64,000 nucleotides of DNA from Sorex araneus (lineage: Eukaryota; Chordata; Mammalia; Eulipotyphla; Soricidae), in the NCBI RefSeq assembly GCF_027595985.1, contig NC_073304.1, positions 217,498,000 to 217,561,999 of the forward strand, read 5' to 3'. The translations under genes were made by a program, and so were the position numbers. Below, piece by piece: positions 1 through 12,490 of this stretch. Position 1 is the stretch's first letter, and every line of letters starts with the position of its first letter. The notes below the pieces were generated by a model. It was not told where the DNA came from and searched no databases. It saw only the letters and a program-made list of their open reading frames with translations.

Positions 1-300
1 CCATAGGGTGCCCCAGGAGTAATTCCTGAGTTCAGAGCCACAAATAAGCTGGAGTAGTGCTGGGTGTAGCCCCAGAACAAAACAAAAGCATAACACAAAC
101 CAGTAGCACTTTAGAAGTCCCCACCAGGGGCTGGAGAGATAGAATAGTGGGTAAGGCATTTGCCTTGCATGTGGCTGGCCCCGGGGGCCCGGGCATCCCA
201 TGTGGTCTCCTAAGTAGCGCCAGAAGTGATTCCTGAGTGCAGAGCCAGGAGTCAGCCCTGGGTACCGAGGGGTGTGGCCCCCTAACAAACAAACAGAAAA
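1..300 (+). mobile_element. Two shrew tRNA-derived SINEs (1-95 cut by window edge; 126-300)
   Basis: Plus copies run from GGGGCTGGAG through a tRNA-like A box (TAGCACAGCGGGTA in good copies) and B box (GGTTCGAATCC) to GTGACCC and poly(A). The second copy here is complete but old. Confidence 0.85.
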
Positions 301-1660
301 CGAAGGCCCCACCAGCCTGAACCAAGGCTGCAACATGTTCTGGGAACCTGAAGGACACTCACCCAGGTGCTAGACCCACGTCCTAGGAAGTGGCCGGGGC
401 TGTCATTGTGGTGGTGATGGCCCTTTTTCCAGCACAGGGCTCCTTCTGCTGGGGCCGCGATGGGGCAGCGGCATGCAGCGCCCGTGTCTGCTGGCGCCAC
501 CTTCCTCCATCTTGGCCCTGCTGCCGCCAGAGCACATTGCTGGGCTGGACGCATCCAGGATCCACACCTGCTCCCCGGAGGTCCACGAAGTCTCTGAGGC
601 ACCCAGATGCCAGGGAATACAGGCAGTGGCGAGGTGCCGTGTGCCTGCTTCCCGGCCTATCCCCCACCCCTTCCCCTAAGCTCTGTCTCAAATCTGGGTC
701 TTGTCCAGTGTCACCCCATTCTGGGAGCTTCTGCTGGGTCCAGGCAGCTGGCAGGGTGGGATGGAGGGATGGAGTGGGATGGAGCTCAGGGGTGCCTAGG
801 CCTGGGCAGAGGCTTACATAAACACAGAGATGGGAAGGGGAAGGGGGTGCTATGGGCAGGGATGAAAAAACAACCCCCATCTTGCCAGCTCAGCCTGCCT
901 GGAAAGAAGCAGCAAAACTCACTTCCCTCCTCCCCTCCTCCCCCCCTGCTTTGCAGCTGTTGGGCTGGAAAGACTGCAGTATCTTGGGGGGGGGGGAGGG
1001 CTGGGCTGGAGGGGAGGCAGGGAAGGAGAGAGAGGATGCTTGCTGTCTGCAACTTTACAAATTTGGGAGCTCTCCTTTTCTTCTAAATTGCGGGGAAGAG
1101 GGGGGTGGGGGGAGAGGAGAGAGCAATTTGCCAGAAATTTTCAATGCCGCAGGAAGGAGCTTTGGCTCATTAGAATGCGCAGTTTGCACCCTGGAAAAAA
1201 AAAATCTGTGCTGGTTGCAAAAATGCAGACGTGTGTAGCGGGCCCAGCCGAGATTGAACAAAAAAAGAAAAAGAAAGAAAGCACCAGCTCTGCAATGCGG
1301 GTTCCGTGTGGTTTGGTGGCTACAGAAAATGTGGGTCGTGCAGCTTTCATCGGCTTGTTCCTGCTAACCTACTGTCCGCCTGACGCCAGCAGTCTCGTGG
1401 CCCAGCTAGAGGCACCCGAGTTTCGAAAGGGGGCCCCCACGGGCAGGGGGGCAGACGCTAAAGTGGGGTCTGAGGCTAGAGGGCGGTGGGAAGCATCTCT
1501 GGGGCCTTAGGGGGTTGCCAGATGGGACTGGACACTTTCCTGAGGGATGGGCTGAGGTGGCTGGTCTTTGGCACCTGCTTTTGTCCCCTATGGGGGCTAC
1601 TGGGAGGTCGTGCCAGCCTCCTCCCGCCCCATTCCCAATTGGAGAGTTGTCCCTTCCTGC
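301..1660. other. SINE-free non-coding stretch, possibly conserved regulatory DNA
   Basis: No coding exon is recognised. The part 1040-1400 has AT-rich motif-like text (GCTCATTAGAATGCGCAGTT) between G-rich runs and no repeat, which is unusual for this window. Function unknown. Confidence 0.4.
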
Positions 1661-1699
1661 CCCTAGCCCCTAGAGGTCACTGCTGTAGGAGTATAGCAC

Positions 1700-2340
1700 C
1701 GAGTCCAGCGCCCACAGATCCTACTGGCTCCTGCTCTGCGCTGGAACGGGCACTGGCTGCACCTGTGTGGGGACCGGGCCGCCGCCGGAGGCGGGCAGCC
1801 CAGCTGCGGGTGGCATGAGCGCAGAAACCCTTGGGCCTTCTGCCCTCCCGGCTCTGGGAGGTGGAGATGCCACGGGGTTCCCTGGGAGCACAGGCCCCGG
1901 AGGAACAGTGCCTCTGGCAGGGAGTTGGTACCCCAGGGTGGGCGGCTCAGAGCCACCAGCAGCAGGAGCCCGGATGGGGTGGGGGTGGGGGCGCAGGGGG
2001 CCAAGCGCCTGCCTCCGGGCTGGTGCGGGAGCCGGCTCACGCGGGCTGCTGGGGTCACATGGCCCGGGCATGTGCAGCCTGCTCCATTTCCACCACAACA
2101 ACTCGCACATAAACAGCCGGGCTGCGGCGGCGGCGGCGACATGTGCAGGCGAGGGGGTGGGGCACGTGGCCGGGGCCGAGCCAGGGAAGGCGCCGCCCCG
2201 CGCCCCGCGCCCCGCGCCCCGCCCCGCCCCGCGCTGGCGCCGCCTCGCCAGGAAATTCCAAGCGCGCGGCGGCGGCGGCGACTGCAAAACATGTTTGGGG
2301 AAGTGGCTTTCAATGAAGCTGGAGTCCACGGGCTTTTTGA
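1700..2340. promoter_or_regulatory. CpG-rich block of unknown function
   Basis: GC-rich with short GGC and CGCCC repeats. It holds a CACGTG E-box at about 2164 and a p53-half-site-like AAACATGTTT near 2287. I looked for the first NR1D1 exon on the minus strand and did not find it. It may be an unannotated promoter or an enhancer. Confidence 0.45.
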
Positions 2341-2373
2341 AAAGAGATAAAACATGAATCAGGCTGAGACCCT

Positions 2374-2406
2374 TTCTTCTTCTTCTTCTTTTCTTTCTTT
2401 CTTTCT
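2374..2406 (+). repeat. TTC/TTTC microsatellite
   Basis: Short pyrimidine simple repeat just after the CpG-rich block. Confidence 0.85.
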
Positions 2407-2539
2407 TACACCTTTGGCCGTGCCCAGCGTTGTCACCTGTGTTTTCCTCCTAGGTGAGGTCAAGTTGGAACCCACCGAGTCCCCCGGGGCGGGAAGGGGT
2501 GATGGAGGCTAGAGTTCTTTACACACACTGAAGGTTCTT

Positions 2540-2732
2540 TTTTTTTTTTTTTTTGAGGGGGGAGTGGGGTTTGGCTAACACCCGGCGATGCACAGGGGTT
2601 ACTCCTGGCTCATGCACTCAGGAATTACTCCTGGCGGTGCTTGGGGGAACATATGGGATGCTGGGAATCAAACCCAGGTTGGCCGCGTGCAAGGCAAACG
2701 CCCTACCCACTGTGCTATTGCTCCAGCCCCAG
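2540..2732 (-). mobile_element. SINE with 14-bp target duplication
   Basis: Poly(T) at 2538 to CCAGCCCC at 2730. CACTGAAGGTTCTT occurs at 2526-2539 and 2733-2746, so the insertion is well bounded. Confidence 0.95.
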
Positions 2733-2819
2733 CACTGAAGGTTCTTGACCAGGTCTGCACCCCTGGAAACTTGATGGAAATGCACGTTTCCAGGCCCTGT
2801 TCCTGGCATTGTGAAGGAA

Positions 2820-3300
2820 ACACCCCGGGGCCAGGACATAGCTCAAAGCGTTGGAGCAATTTATGGCATGCGGAGGACCCTAGGTTCCATCTCTGCTGCC
2901 TGGGGACACCTTAGCAGGGAGGGTATGTCCTCGATGGCCTCTCAGTGCTGGAGACCCCATCATCCCCACCAAAAAAAAAAATAAACCTAGTTGGGGTCGA
3001 GGAACCCAAGTATGGTCGCTGAAGAGCTTCCTGAAGAGAAACTAGCCCTGGGACTGGGGAATGTCCATCTGCCCAGCTCTGGGCTTCTCCATCTGTAAGG
3101 TTAGCCAGGGACCGAGGCCAGATTCAGTCTGACTCAGGGTAAAACGCATTTATCGAGGGCCACAGAAATAGTAAAGCACTTGGTTCCAGTCCAGAACCAC
3201 ATAGGCTCCCTGGGGCAATGCCAGAGGTCACTGCTGAGCCCAGAGCCAGGAATAGTCCCTGAGTTTAGGGCCTGTGATCCCCACACCCAAACACAATTAA
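2820..3300 (+). mobile_element. Old SINE remnants (2829-2990 weak; 3155-3300)
   Basis: The second keeps AGAGCCAGGAATAGTCCCTG and a CCAAACACAA tail. The first is recognisable only by general layout. Confidence 0.6.
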
Positions 3301-4037
3301 ACTACCAAGTATTTGTTGCTTGCCCACCATGAGCAAGGTCTGGAAACCGCTGGCAAGTAAATGAGTGGCAGGATGGAAGCTGAGCTCTGAAAGGGGGAGG
3401 GGAAGAGGAAGCTGGTGGTCGCTTCTCTGTTCACCTTCTCACCTAGTTTTCCTCTGATCCCCATGCTCCTATTAGTGTGATTTCAATTGTCCTGTGACAG
3501 AAATTGGTCCCGTTTCTGTGAATGTTGGCCATGGGGACCCCGGGCTAGCGGGCTAACAACAGCCACAAGCCCTCCCTTCCCCAGCAGAGCTAAAGGAATC
3601 AGCACCCCACCCGCCCTGAACACAAGCACTGGCTCCTTGGGGTAGGGAGAGCCTCAGGGGAAAAGGCCTTGGGGGAGCTGGAAGTACCTTATGCAAAATG
3701 AATTTAACAGATAACAAGCCGGAAAAGACTTTCAATGGGGGAGGGCGGGGACTATCCTGGCCTACTCCAGTTTCCTGAGACCCAGAAACTCTGGCCAGAG
3801 GAAGCCCAGGGTGTCTAAGCCAAATCACAAAGGCTCCAGAGAATGAAAACAGCGTGAGAAGCAAAGGGTCTGGAAAGTGAGGGATAGGTACATTGGGGGG
3901 AGGGGGGACTGGGGAAGGGGTATGGGGGAAAGTTAAATATGGGCTCCTTTCTCTGGTCTTGCCCCTTCTATCACACAGAGCCTCTCAGGACAGCTTCTGT
4001 TTTCCTGTCTCAAGGGTGACCCCCCTTGACTCCTAGT
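3301..4037. other. Non-coding, no recognised feature
   Basis: No SINE, no exon and no RNA gene is visible. There are purine-rich runs only. Confidence 0.5.
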
Positions 4038-4309
<272 letters not shown>

Positions 4310-4459
4310 TACCAGCGATGCACAGGGGTTACTCCTGGTTCTGCACTCAGGAAGCACCCCTGGCGGTGCTAAGGGGACCATATGGGATGCTGGGAATCGA
4401 ACCCGGATCGGCCACGTGCAAGGCAAAGGCCCTCCCCGCTGTGCTATCGCTCCAGCCCC
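4310..4459 (-). mobile_element. SINE joined to the pyrimidine tract
   Basis: Near-consensus copy ending CGCTCCAGCCCC. Its expected poly(T) is replaced by the tract to its left. Confidence 0.92.
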
Positions 4460-4483
4460 AGTAGCTTTCCCCTTTCTTTCTCT

Positions 4484-4872
4484 TATTTGGGAGGTGTCAC
4501 ACTCAGTTGTTCCCAGGGACTACTCCTGGGACAATGCTCTGGGGGACCATTTGTAGTGCTGTGGATTTTAACCAGAGTCACATGGAAGCTTCCTGTATAA
4601 ACACTCTGGCCCTTCTTCTTTTTCACATTTTAATTTTTATTCTTTTGGGGAAGTTTTGGGCCGCAGCACTAGTGCAGGGAATTACTCCTAGCTCTGAGAT
4701 TGGTTAGTTGCTCCTGGAGCTCAGGTTCTAAACAGGGTCAGCCTCAGTTTCAGGCGAAGTAAGCACCTCAACCTCAATACTATCTCCCCACCTCTTATGG
4801 TACTCAGCATTTTACCCAGGGTCTCATAGAGGCAAGACGTGGCCTTTAAGCACTGAGCCACATCTCTGGGGC
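4484..4872 (-). mobile_element. Old SINE fragments including one of a second, ID-like family
   Basis: Degenerate SOR-type pieces lie at 4484-4600 and 4646-4795. The piece 4798-4872 ends AAGCACTGAGCCACATCTCT, a tRNA-Ala/ID-like pattern that differs from the main family. Confidence 0.6.
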
Positions 4873-4907
4873 CTGGCACTTTTTTTCCCCCCTTAAAAGT
4901 TGGGGGA

Positions 4908-5206
4908 AGTGGACCCAGAGTGATAGTACAGCAAGTAGGGCATTTGCCTTACACACGGCCAACCCAGGTTTGATCCCTGGCACCCCATATGGACCCTCAA
5001 GCCCACTAGGTGTGATTTCTGAGCACAGAGCCAAGAGTAAACCCTGAGCTCCATCAGGTGTGTCCCCCCCACAAAAAAAAATTAGGGGAAGGGCCCAGAG
5101 ATATAGGTACTTTCCTTGCCTGTGGGTTGACGCAGGTCCCAACCCTGGCATCCTACCTGGTCCCCTGCTGGGAGTGATCCCTGAGCACAGAGACGAATAA
5201 TCCCAG
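4908..5206 (+). mobile_element. Two plus-strand SINEs in tandem
   Basis: 4908-5082 is complete with an A-rich tail. 5090-5206 is shorter and more diverged. Confidence 0.8.
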
Positions 5207-5220
5207 AGTCCCACCATGTT

Positions 5221-5396
5221 CTTGGTTTTTTTTTTTTTTTTGGGGTCACACCTGGCAATGCACAGGGGTTACTCCTGGCTTTGCACTCAGAAATTACTCC
5301 TGGCAGTGCTCAGGGACCATATGGGATGCTGGGAATTGAACCCAGGTTGGCCACTTGCAAGGCAAACGCCCTACCCACTGTACTGACTTCAGCCCC
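5221..5396 (-). mobile_element. SINE with 14-bp target duplication
   Basis: AGTCCCACCATGTT lies at 5207-5220 and 5397-5410 on either side of a good copy. Confidence 0.95.
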
Positions 5397-5474
5397 AGTC
5401 CCACCATGTTTGTCCCCAAATAAACAAAAGGAAGCAAAAACCTTGGGGGAGGCAAGAGAAAATGCACAGGAGTG

Positions 5475-5648
5475 GGGCTGGAGCGATAGTACAGCAGGTA
5501 GTGCGTTTGCCTTGCATACAGCTGACCCGGGTTCGATTCCCAGCATCCCATATGGTCCCCTGAGCACCGCCAGGAGTAATTCCTGAGTGCAAAGCCAGGA
5601 GTAAACCCCTGTCCATCACTGGGTATGACCCAATAAGGAAAAAAATAA
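5475..5648 (+). mobile_element. SINE, near-consensus
   Basis: Clear A box TAGTACAGCAGGTA and B box GGTTCGATTCC. It lies 78 bp from the minus copy at 5221, so the two can pair. Confidence 0.92.
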
Positions 5649-5861
5649 AGCACAGGAGTTATGGAACATACCTTGCATATACCTGATCACAGTTGTTCCT
5701 CATACTACAGAGAGCACTGCCGGGGGCCTGGGGAATTCCTGGTCACATTCTTGAGTCCTCACATTGAGTGATCTGGCCTTCTTGGCCAAGAACTGCTGGG
5801 AGTGACCTCAGAGTGGGTTCTCTGAGCACATGTTTGGAGATGCTCCTCCAGTTTTTTAGTT

Positions 5862-6210
5862 GTTTGGGAGCCACACCCAGTGATACTCAGGGGTTCCTTC
5901 TGGCTCTCCGCTCAGGAATCCCTCTTGGCGGTGCTCAGGGGACCATATAAGATTCTGGTTATTGAACCCAGGTCAGCCACATGCGAGAAAAGAGCCCTAC
6001 CTGCTGTATGATCCCTCTAGCCCCAGCTCCCCCATTTTTTTTTCTTTTTTGGGTCACACTCGGCGATGCACAGGGGTTACTCCTGGCTCTGCACTCAGGA
6101 ATTACCCCTGGCGGTGCTCAGAGGAACCATATGGGGTGCTGGGAATTGAACCCAGATCAGCCCCATGCAAGGCAAATGCCCTACCTGCTGTGTTATTGCT
6201 CCAGCCCCAT
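5862..6210 (-). mobile_element. Two minus-strand SINEs
   Basis: 5862-6026 is older and 6037-6210 is near consensus. Both end in a CAGCCCC-type head. Confidence 0.88.
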
Positions 6211-6954
6211 CCCACACCCCCCTCAATTTTTATTTTCCCTGTTCATCTCATTTGTTGCTGTTGCTATGGCACAGCCCTGCTGGAGATGCTTGCACACTTG
6301 CTTGCAGTGGGACACAGACTGCTTGCTCAGTCGTGGCACCAGGGACTCCAAACAACAAAGCTAAGGGCGATGGAATTGAGGCATGTGGGACTGTGCTGGG
6401 GGCTGAGCTGGCAGCCTCAGGCTTGCCAGCAGGTGCTCCGCCTTTGAGCTAGCCCCCCACTCCCAGCCTCCTCACCCAGCTTCCTGTTTGGGAAGTATAC
6501 TTTATTCTGGCAGTCATGGGGCCTTTCTCCTTGTTTCTCTCTGTGGGGAAGGCCCTGGGCTCAAAGAGCAGACAGCCCTGCAAGGCTCAGCTGCTGTGAC
6601 CTACATCAACTCTCCGAGGGCCTGGATGTTGACAGCTGAGGTTTCTTTTTCCACGGTCCTTTCGCAGAGCTAGGGATCCAGCCCAAGATCTTGCAGCTGC
6701 AAGGTGAGTGCTCTACCACTGAACAACATCCCCTGTCCCAGGGCCATACATTTCAAGTAGGACCTTGGGGATCTGCCAGAGGTCTACAGAAGTGACACCC
6801 AGGCATCCCACAGGACTGAGTGCTCCTTTAGTCACTGGGAAGATCAGAAGATTCTCCAAACCCTCAATGTAAACACATTTCTGAGTACTGGTCACTTTGG
6901 ATCGGTGCCCGAGGAGTCTGACATACCTGCTCTCTCCGTGAGCTTTGGGACTAG
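6211..6954. other. Non-coding stretch, little recognised
   Basis: A short ID-like SINE remnant at about 6670-6735 (GCTCTACCACTGAACAACAT). No exon is seen. Confidence 0.5.
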
Positions 6955-7615
6955 CATTGTTTGGGGACCACACCTGGCAGTGCTCAGGATTTACTCCTGA
7001 CTTTGTGCTCAGGGGGTCACTCTTAGGCTCAGGGGACCGATCATACAGGATGCTGGGGTTGGATGCATCCAAAGCAACTACAACCCTATTTACTTCCCCC
7101 CTCCTTTTCCCCCCTTCTGGGCAGCAGCCGGTGGTACTCTGGACTTATTTCTGGCTTTGTTTGTAGGACCGACCGTGTGTGATGCTGCAGATGGAACCTG
7201 TTTGACTGCGTGCAAGGCAAGTGCCTTACCCGCTCTCGCCGTGGGACTGGGTTTTGTCCCACTCTCACTGAACCCACTCCAGCCAGGTGCAACTTCTAGA
7301 AAAATTTCCTTGATCTTGATATATGTCAGTGAGTTCAGAGTTCAACGGATTTCTTCTAGGAACTCCAAGGCTAAGCAGAGGTGGTCAGATAAGCAGAAAG
7401 CTACCCTCACGTTTGGCCATTTAGACACTCACGTCATCTGTTGTGTTTTGCTTTGTGGCCACACTTGGCAGTGCGCAGAGCTTACTGCTGGCTCTGAACT
7501 CAAGGATCGCTCTTGGCGGAATGCTCTGGGGACCATATAGGGTGCTGGGGATTGAATTCAGGTTGACTGTGGGAAAGGCAAGCACCCTGTCCTCTGTACT
7601 GCCTCTCTGGCCCTC
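6955..7615 (-). mobile_element. Three old minus-strand SINEs
   Basis: 6955-7080, 7116-7255 and 7445-7615 show the GGCCACAC...GGGGACCATAT...CTGGCC order with many changes. Confidence 0.7.
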
Positions 7616-8385
7616 TATCATTTCTTGATCTAAGGGCTCCCTGGAGCAGAGTAGAATTGCAGACCATATATGAACCCCTTATGCTAGCGCCCTCTCCTTC
7701 CAGCGCCAGGCCCAATGGAACAGGGAAGGCAGCACTGAAATATGCACTTTCTCTCCGGCTGCAAAACCGCGGTGCCTAGGATGCTTACTACCTCACTGTG
7801 GATGTTTTGCCCTGGTAAGGAAATCCTATTAAGGGAGGAGGAAATTAGCCGGTGGTGACAGAGAATGACAGACGAGCGCCCTGCTTAGCCGAGCGAGCAA
7901 GCAGGCTAGCTAGCAGGCCTTGGAGTCAGGGTGACTCGGGTCCAAAGGGCTTCCCTTCAGCCAAGCCCCACCCCAAAGCCCAGGAAGCGCAGAGCCTGGC
8001 CCCCAGCCAGGGTGAGAGCATTCCTCCAGACTCCCCACCAGCGCGGGAGGGGAGGGCGGCGTTCCCACCACCACCGTGGGGGAGGGGAAGGAAGCGAACC
8101 GGGGAGGAAATGACCGCAGAGAGGGGAGAGGGAGAGGCTGAGAGGTGAGGGGCCAGTTCCCAGTGCCACAAGTCCTTTTGAAAAGAGCAAGGGTGAGCTG
8201 GGTGCCTTCCCCACGGCCGTGCAAAGGATCTGTAGCTTCAGAGCAGATGGCAGATGACCCTAGGTCACTTCTCTCTTCTGGGTCATCACAGACTGCCCCT
8301 AAGAGGTTCTCCCCTTTCTCTCCCCCCTACGTTCCCTTCACCCCCCCAACTTTTTTTTTCCCTGGGGCTGTGGTTGGGCTCGGGA

Positions 8386-8397
8386 GCCCCCTAGTGG
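8386..8397 (-). promoter_or_regulatory. CTCF-type motif
   Basis: GCCCCCTAGTGG on the plus strand is CCACTAGGGGGC on the minus strand, an exact match to the core CTCF consensus. Confidence 0.55.
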
Positions 8398-9508
8398 CTG
8401 AAATATAGAACTGCAGTTGGGCTGGGGGGAGGAACCTATCGGGTCTCCCTCTCCCAGGGCCCCTCCCGTTCATCCCCAGGGCCAGGACTCTGGAAATAGC
8501 ACCTGGTAATAGGAGCGCTGACAGATGCTGAGTTATAGGAGAGCAAGTGTTCCTAGTCCTTGACGCTGTAGCTCCAGGGCTTTGGGGCCGTTTCCTTTGA
8601 AAAATAGGTGCCAAGGACGCCGTCCCTTCACTTAACACGCCCAGGTGACACTTCACGCTACACCCAGGTCCCTCCCTGGGGGTCCAAGACCGGTAACTAC
8701 CGTTGGGCTATTTACTGCTTGTGACCTCTGTGATTTTGGAGGGACGAATGGCCCCGTGATATTCTGATGTTAAATTTACCCGTCCTTCTTCCAGCACTGC
8801 CTGATGTCCTCTTGCACTCAGCCAGCGCCCAGCCGCGTGTACCTCCCATCACCACAGTTCCTACCCATTCCCTCAATCCCCCGCAGCTCAGGAGGGGTCA
8901 GAAGCCCAGGAGAGAATTTTCTCCTGGGAAACCGTTTTCCTCTGGCTTCACTGCAGTCCGTTTCCTAGCTTTTCCTGGTTCGTCCCTTTGTTCAGTGCAT
9001 TGAGCCTTACCATCAGGCTCATTTTTGCTCCATTCCACTGCCCCCTTCTTCCAACGTCACCTGCTGGGGCCCTTCCCACCCAGGACAAATGTTCCCGAGG
9101 GTGAGAGGAGGAGACTCCATTTTGGAAATTAATTAATTGGGATCTGAGCCCTTCCACGGGGGGAAACTGTTTCCATGTTGTTTGGGGGAAGGGGAGGTGG
9201 CTGAGGACTCGGCCCGCAGAACCCTGGTTCTACGGGAGGTTGCGTTCCCATTACCCAGTCCGTAATTAGCGGAATTCTTGGCTCTTGTCCGCTCTTCCAT
9301 TGGGTCTCAGATCTTTGCCAACACCATAAAGAATCGTAAAGGAAATAGAGTTGGAGAGAGGAAACCAATCTGTAGCCGGGGATTACAACTTGACCCAGTG
9401 CCACCCCTACAGTGGTTTTTCCTTGATGATACGCCTTGTCTTGAATAGGATCCTTAAGAGCGTCCAGGGAGCTCTTGCAGATGAAGTCATTTTTAGCAGA
9501 GGCGGCCA

Positions 9509-9670
9509 CACACACACACACACACACACACGCCCCTCTGGTGCTCACACACACACACACACACACACACTCTGGTGCTCTTTCATCAACTTACACACAC
9601 ACACACACACACACACACACTGGTGCTCTTCCATCAACTTACACACACACTCTGATGCTCTTCCATCAAC

Positions 9671-9708
<38 letters not shown>

Positions 9709-9745
9709 ACTCACACACACTCTGGTGCTCTTCCATCAACTTTCC
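9509..9745 (+). repeat. Compound CA minisatellite
   Basis: Runs of (CA)n are separated by copies of CTGGTGCTCTTCCATCAACT, at least four full copies with small variants. The whole unit of spacer plus CA run has been duplicated. Confidence 0.95.
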
Positions 9746-10716
9746 GGTCTGTTCCGCGCTGCTGCCCCACATCCACCCTGAAGGGGGAGCTTTTGATCAG
9801 TCACTAGCGGCTGCCAGCAGAGAGGGAGCCCCAGGAAGGAAGCACAACAATTGGTCACGTGGTGGGGCGGGGGGGGGGGGTGGGGATTTCGCAGGGGCTG
9901 CTGGGACGGGGAAGGGAGGTCCACGTGGAGTGGGCGGGCCTCGCTGAAAGTTTTGGCGGGGCTGGCCTGGGAGAGGGGGACCCGAGTTTGAGTTGTGCTT
10001 TCATTTATTTATTTTTAAAAGGGCTGCAGCGGGGAGGGTGTGAGCAGCCCTCGGAGAGGCCCCCGCTGCTGGGCGTGAGGTTCTTGGCGGGGGGGGGGGG
10101 TGGGGGGGCCCTGCCAGGAGGAGCCCCGGGGGCCGGGTGAGGCTTCGCCGGAAGCCTCCGTGGCTCCGTACTGGTTCCCCAGCTCCTAGGGGAAGGTGCC
10201 GCCCTCACCCCTTGGTACCACGTAAGTGCCGGGTGGGGCTGGGCCATCGCCAGCCACGCAACCCCGGTCTTTTATTTACTTTTCCAAGAGCCTCGGGAAG
10301 CGGCCCAGAGGATTCCTCTCTCCCTGGGGAGAGGCCCAAACAAGTCTCTTTTTACTAGCTAGTTCTGCCCCAAGGTTTGCAGGAAAACCGAGCAGCACGG
10401 AGCCTTTGAAGCCAGAAGGGGGTCGTGAAGATGATTATGTCCCATTTTCCTTTCGGCTTCGGGCCAGTTGAAAGGCCTGCTGCATGCCCTTGGCACAGCA
10501 TGGCATCCACTCCAGAGAACCAAGGACCTAGGAACGGAGCCCCGCAGAAAGTGGGGGGACCATGCTCGTAGCAAGTGGAATGGCCTGTAACCTGGAGTAG
10601 TAAAATCCAGAGACTTCACTAAGTTTAGGGACTTACCAAGGTCCTGCTTTTCTAGGATTCCTCAGAGCTCTTTATCTGTTTTTAGGGGTGGGGCTATTCC
10701 CTATTATCTTTTTTAT

Positions 10717-10892
10717 TTTCTTTTTGGGGTCACACCCAGCATGGCTCAGGGGTTACTCCTGGTTCATGCACTCAAGAATTACTCCTGGTGGTGCTCGGGG
10801 GACCATATGGGATGCTGGGAATCCAACCTGGGTTGGCCGCGTGCAAGGCAAACGCCTTATCCGTATCCACTGTGCTATCGCTCCAGCTCCCC
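10717..10892 (-). mobile_element. SINE, near-consensus
   Basis: GGGTCACACCCAGCATGGCTC to CGCTCCAGCTCC, with a small duplication (TATCCGTATCC) before the A-box region. Confidence 0.9.
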
Positions 10893-10964
10893 CCACCCCC
10901 CAAGATCTTTTGAGCCACTTCTCAACCTTGGGTTTCCTTTTTTATGGTGGGTGGGTGGGGAGGG

Positions 10965-12219
10965 TGTCTCTTTTTGGAGGACACATCCAGTGGCAGTGCT
11001 CAGGGCTTACTCTTGGCCCTGCCTCTCAGGGATCCAACCCAGGTCAGCCTCCTGCAAAGCAAGTGCCATTATACGACAGCTTACTGTCGCCTGGGCTTCC
11101 TTTTTTTAGGGGATGGGGGAGTAAGCTAGAGACCCCAACTGCAGTGCTGATAGGGTCCCCTCAGGCCAGCAAGGCAGGTAGCACTCATCACCAAGCCACT
11201 TCCCCAGGTCATAAATTATCATATAGGGAGGCAGGGCAGCACATTTTGGTTTGGAGACTGCATAGGTGGTGCTGGGACTAACCCAGTGTGTGATGCTGGG
11301 AGTTTCTCCATGTAAAGCACATGCAGTCAAGCCCTTTAAACTATCTCTCCAGCTCTTGTACACATTTTGTTTGCAGTGCCCACTAGAGTCCCACACTGTA
11401 CTGTGGTATTCATGCACTTAGTGTTGGAGGTGGAACATGGGAGGAAGAGGTTCAGGTTATACCTGAGCAGTGTTCAGGGCTTGGAATCTGGGGTGGCCAC
11501 ATGCAAGTCTTTTTTGTTTTGTTTTGCGTGAAAGGCAAGTCCCCAGCAATGCTCAGGACTTATTCCTGGCTCTGCACTCCTGACTTATTGCTGGCATTGC
11601 TTGGGGGAACATAAGGGATGCCAGGGATTGAACCCCACTTAGCCATGTGCAAGGCAAGCACCTTACCTGATGCACTATCTCTCTGGCCTAAGACGAGTCT
11701 TAACTCTTCCAATACCTCTCTTGTGCCATCTTAGTTTTTTTTCCTACAGGGATGCAGTGCTGGTATTGAACCCGAGCCTCACCCATGCAAGGCATGTACT
11801 CTGCCCAGGCCACAGCCCAGCCCATATTGCTGGAACATTAACTTAGATTTGTTTGGCTATTTTTTCCCCCATGCTCAAGGATTACTCCTGGCTCAGTGCT
11901 CAGGGATCACTCCTGACAGGGCTTGGGGGACCATATGGAGTGCCAGGTTCAAACTTGGGTTGGCTGTGTGAAAGGCAACTGCCTCAGCTGCTGCAGATCT
12001 TCAGCCCTGATTTTGGACTTTATAGTGGTAGGGTTACAGGGACTGACCAAAAGAAGATTGCTAGGTGTTTTTGTTTTTGCTTTTTTCGACCACACCTGGT
12101 GGTGTTCAGGGGTTACTCCTGGCAGTGCTCAAGGGACCATTTTGGGGATGCTGGGGAATTAAACCTGGGTCAGCCATGTGCAAGGCAAGCACCCTACCTG
12201 CTATACTATCTCAGCTCCA
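10965..12219 (-). mobile_element. Cluster of old minus-strand SINEs
   Basis: Recognisable at 10965-11100, 11230-11355, 11505-11690, 11850-12006 and 12068-12219. An ID-like piece lies at 11748-11820. Confidence 0.7.
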
Positions 12220-12315
12220 GATTGCTAGTTTTTTGTTTTGGAAAGTAAGGACAGGACATCTAAAAAATTAGCACGGGGCCCAGGGATGGACTGATGATTA
12301 GAATAGAAGTTCCAG

Positions 12316-12490
12316 GGGTCTAGAGCAATAATACAGTGGGTAGGGAGTTTGCCTTGCATGTGACTGACTTGAATGCTATCCCTAGCATCTCATATGGTCC
12401 CCCGGGCACCGCCAGGAGTGTATTACTGAGTATAGAGCCAGGAATAAGCCCTGAGCATTGCCAGGTATGACCCAGAGGGCCAAAAAATAA
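12316..12490 (+). mobile_element. SINE
   Basis: TAGAGCAATAATACAGTGGGTA head to a CCAAAAAATAAGTAAAA tail; moderately diverged. Confidence 0.85.

Larger units (their letters stand above)
7620..10716. other. SINE-free intergenic block between repeats
   Basis: No exon is recognised. It holds a CTCF-type motif (8386), a CA minisatellite (9509-9740) and GC-rich DNA at 9850-10260. Three kilobases without a SINE is unusual here outside genes, so regulatory content is plausible but not shown. Confidence 0.5.

Noticed and set aside
1-2340. First exon of NR1D1 on the minus strand
   Set aside because: Gene order makes it plausible nearby, but the expected start of the protein (MTTLDSNNNT) is not encoded here.
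9351-9947. Thr/His-repeat open frames
   Set aside because: Translation of the CA minisatellite.
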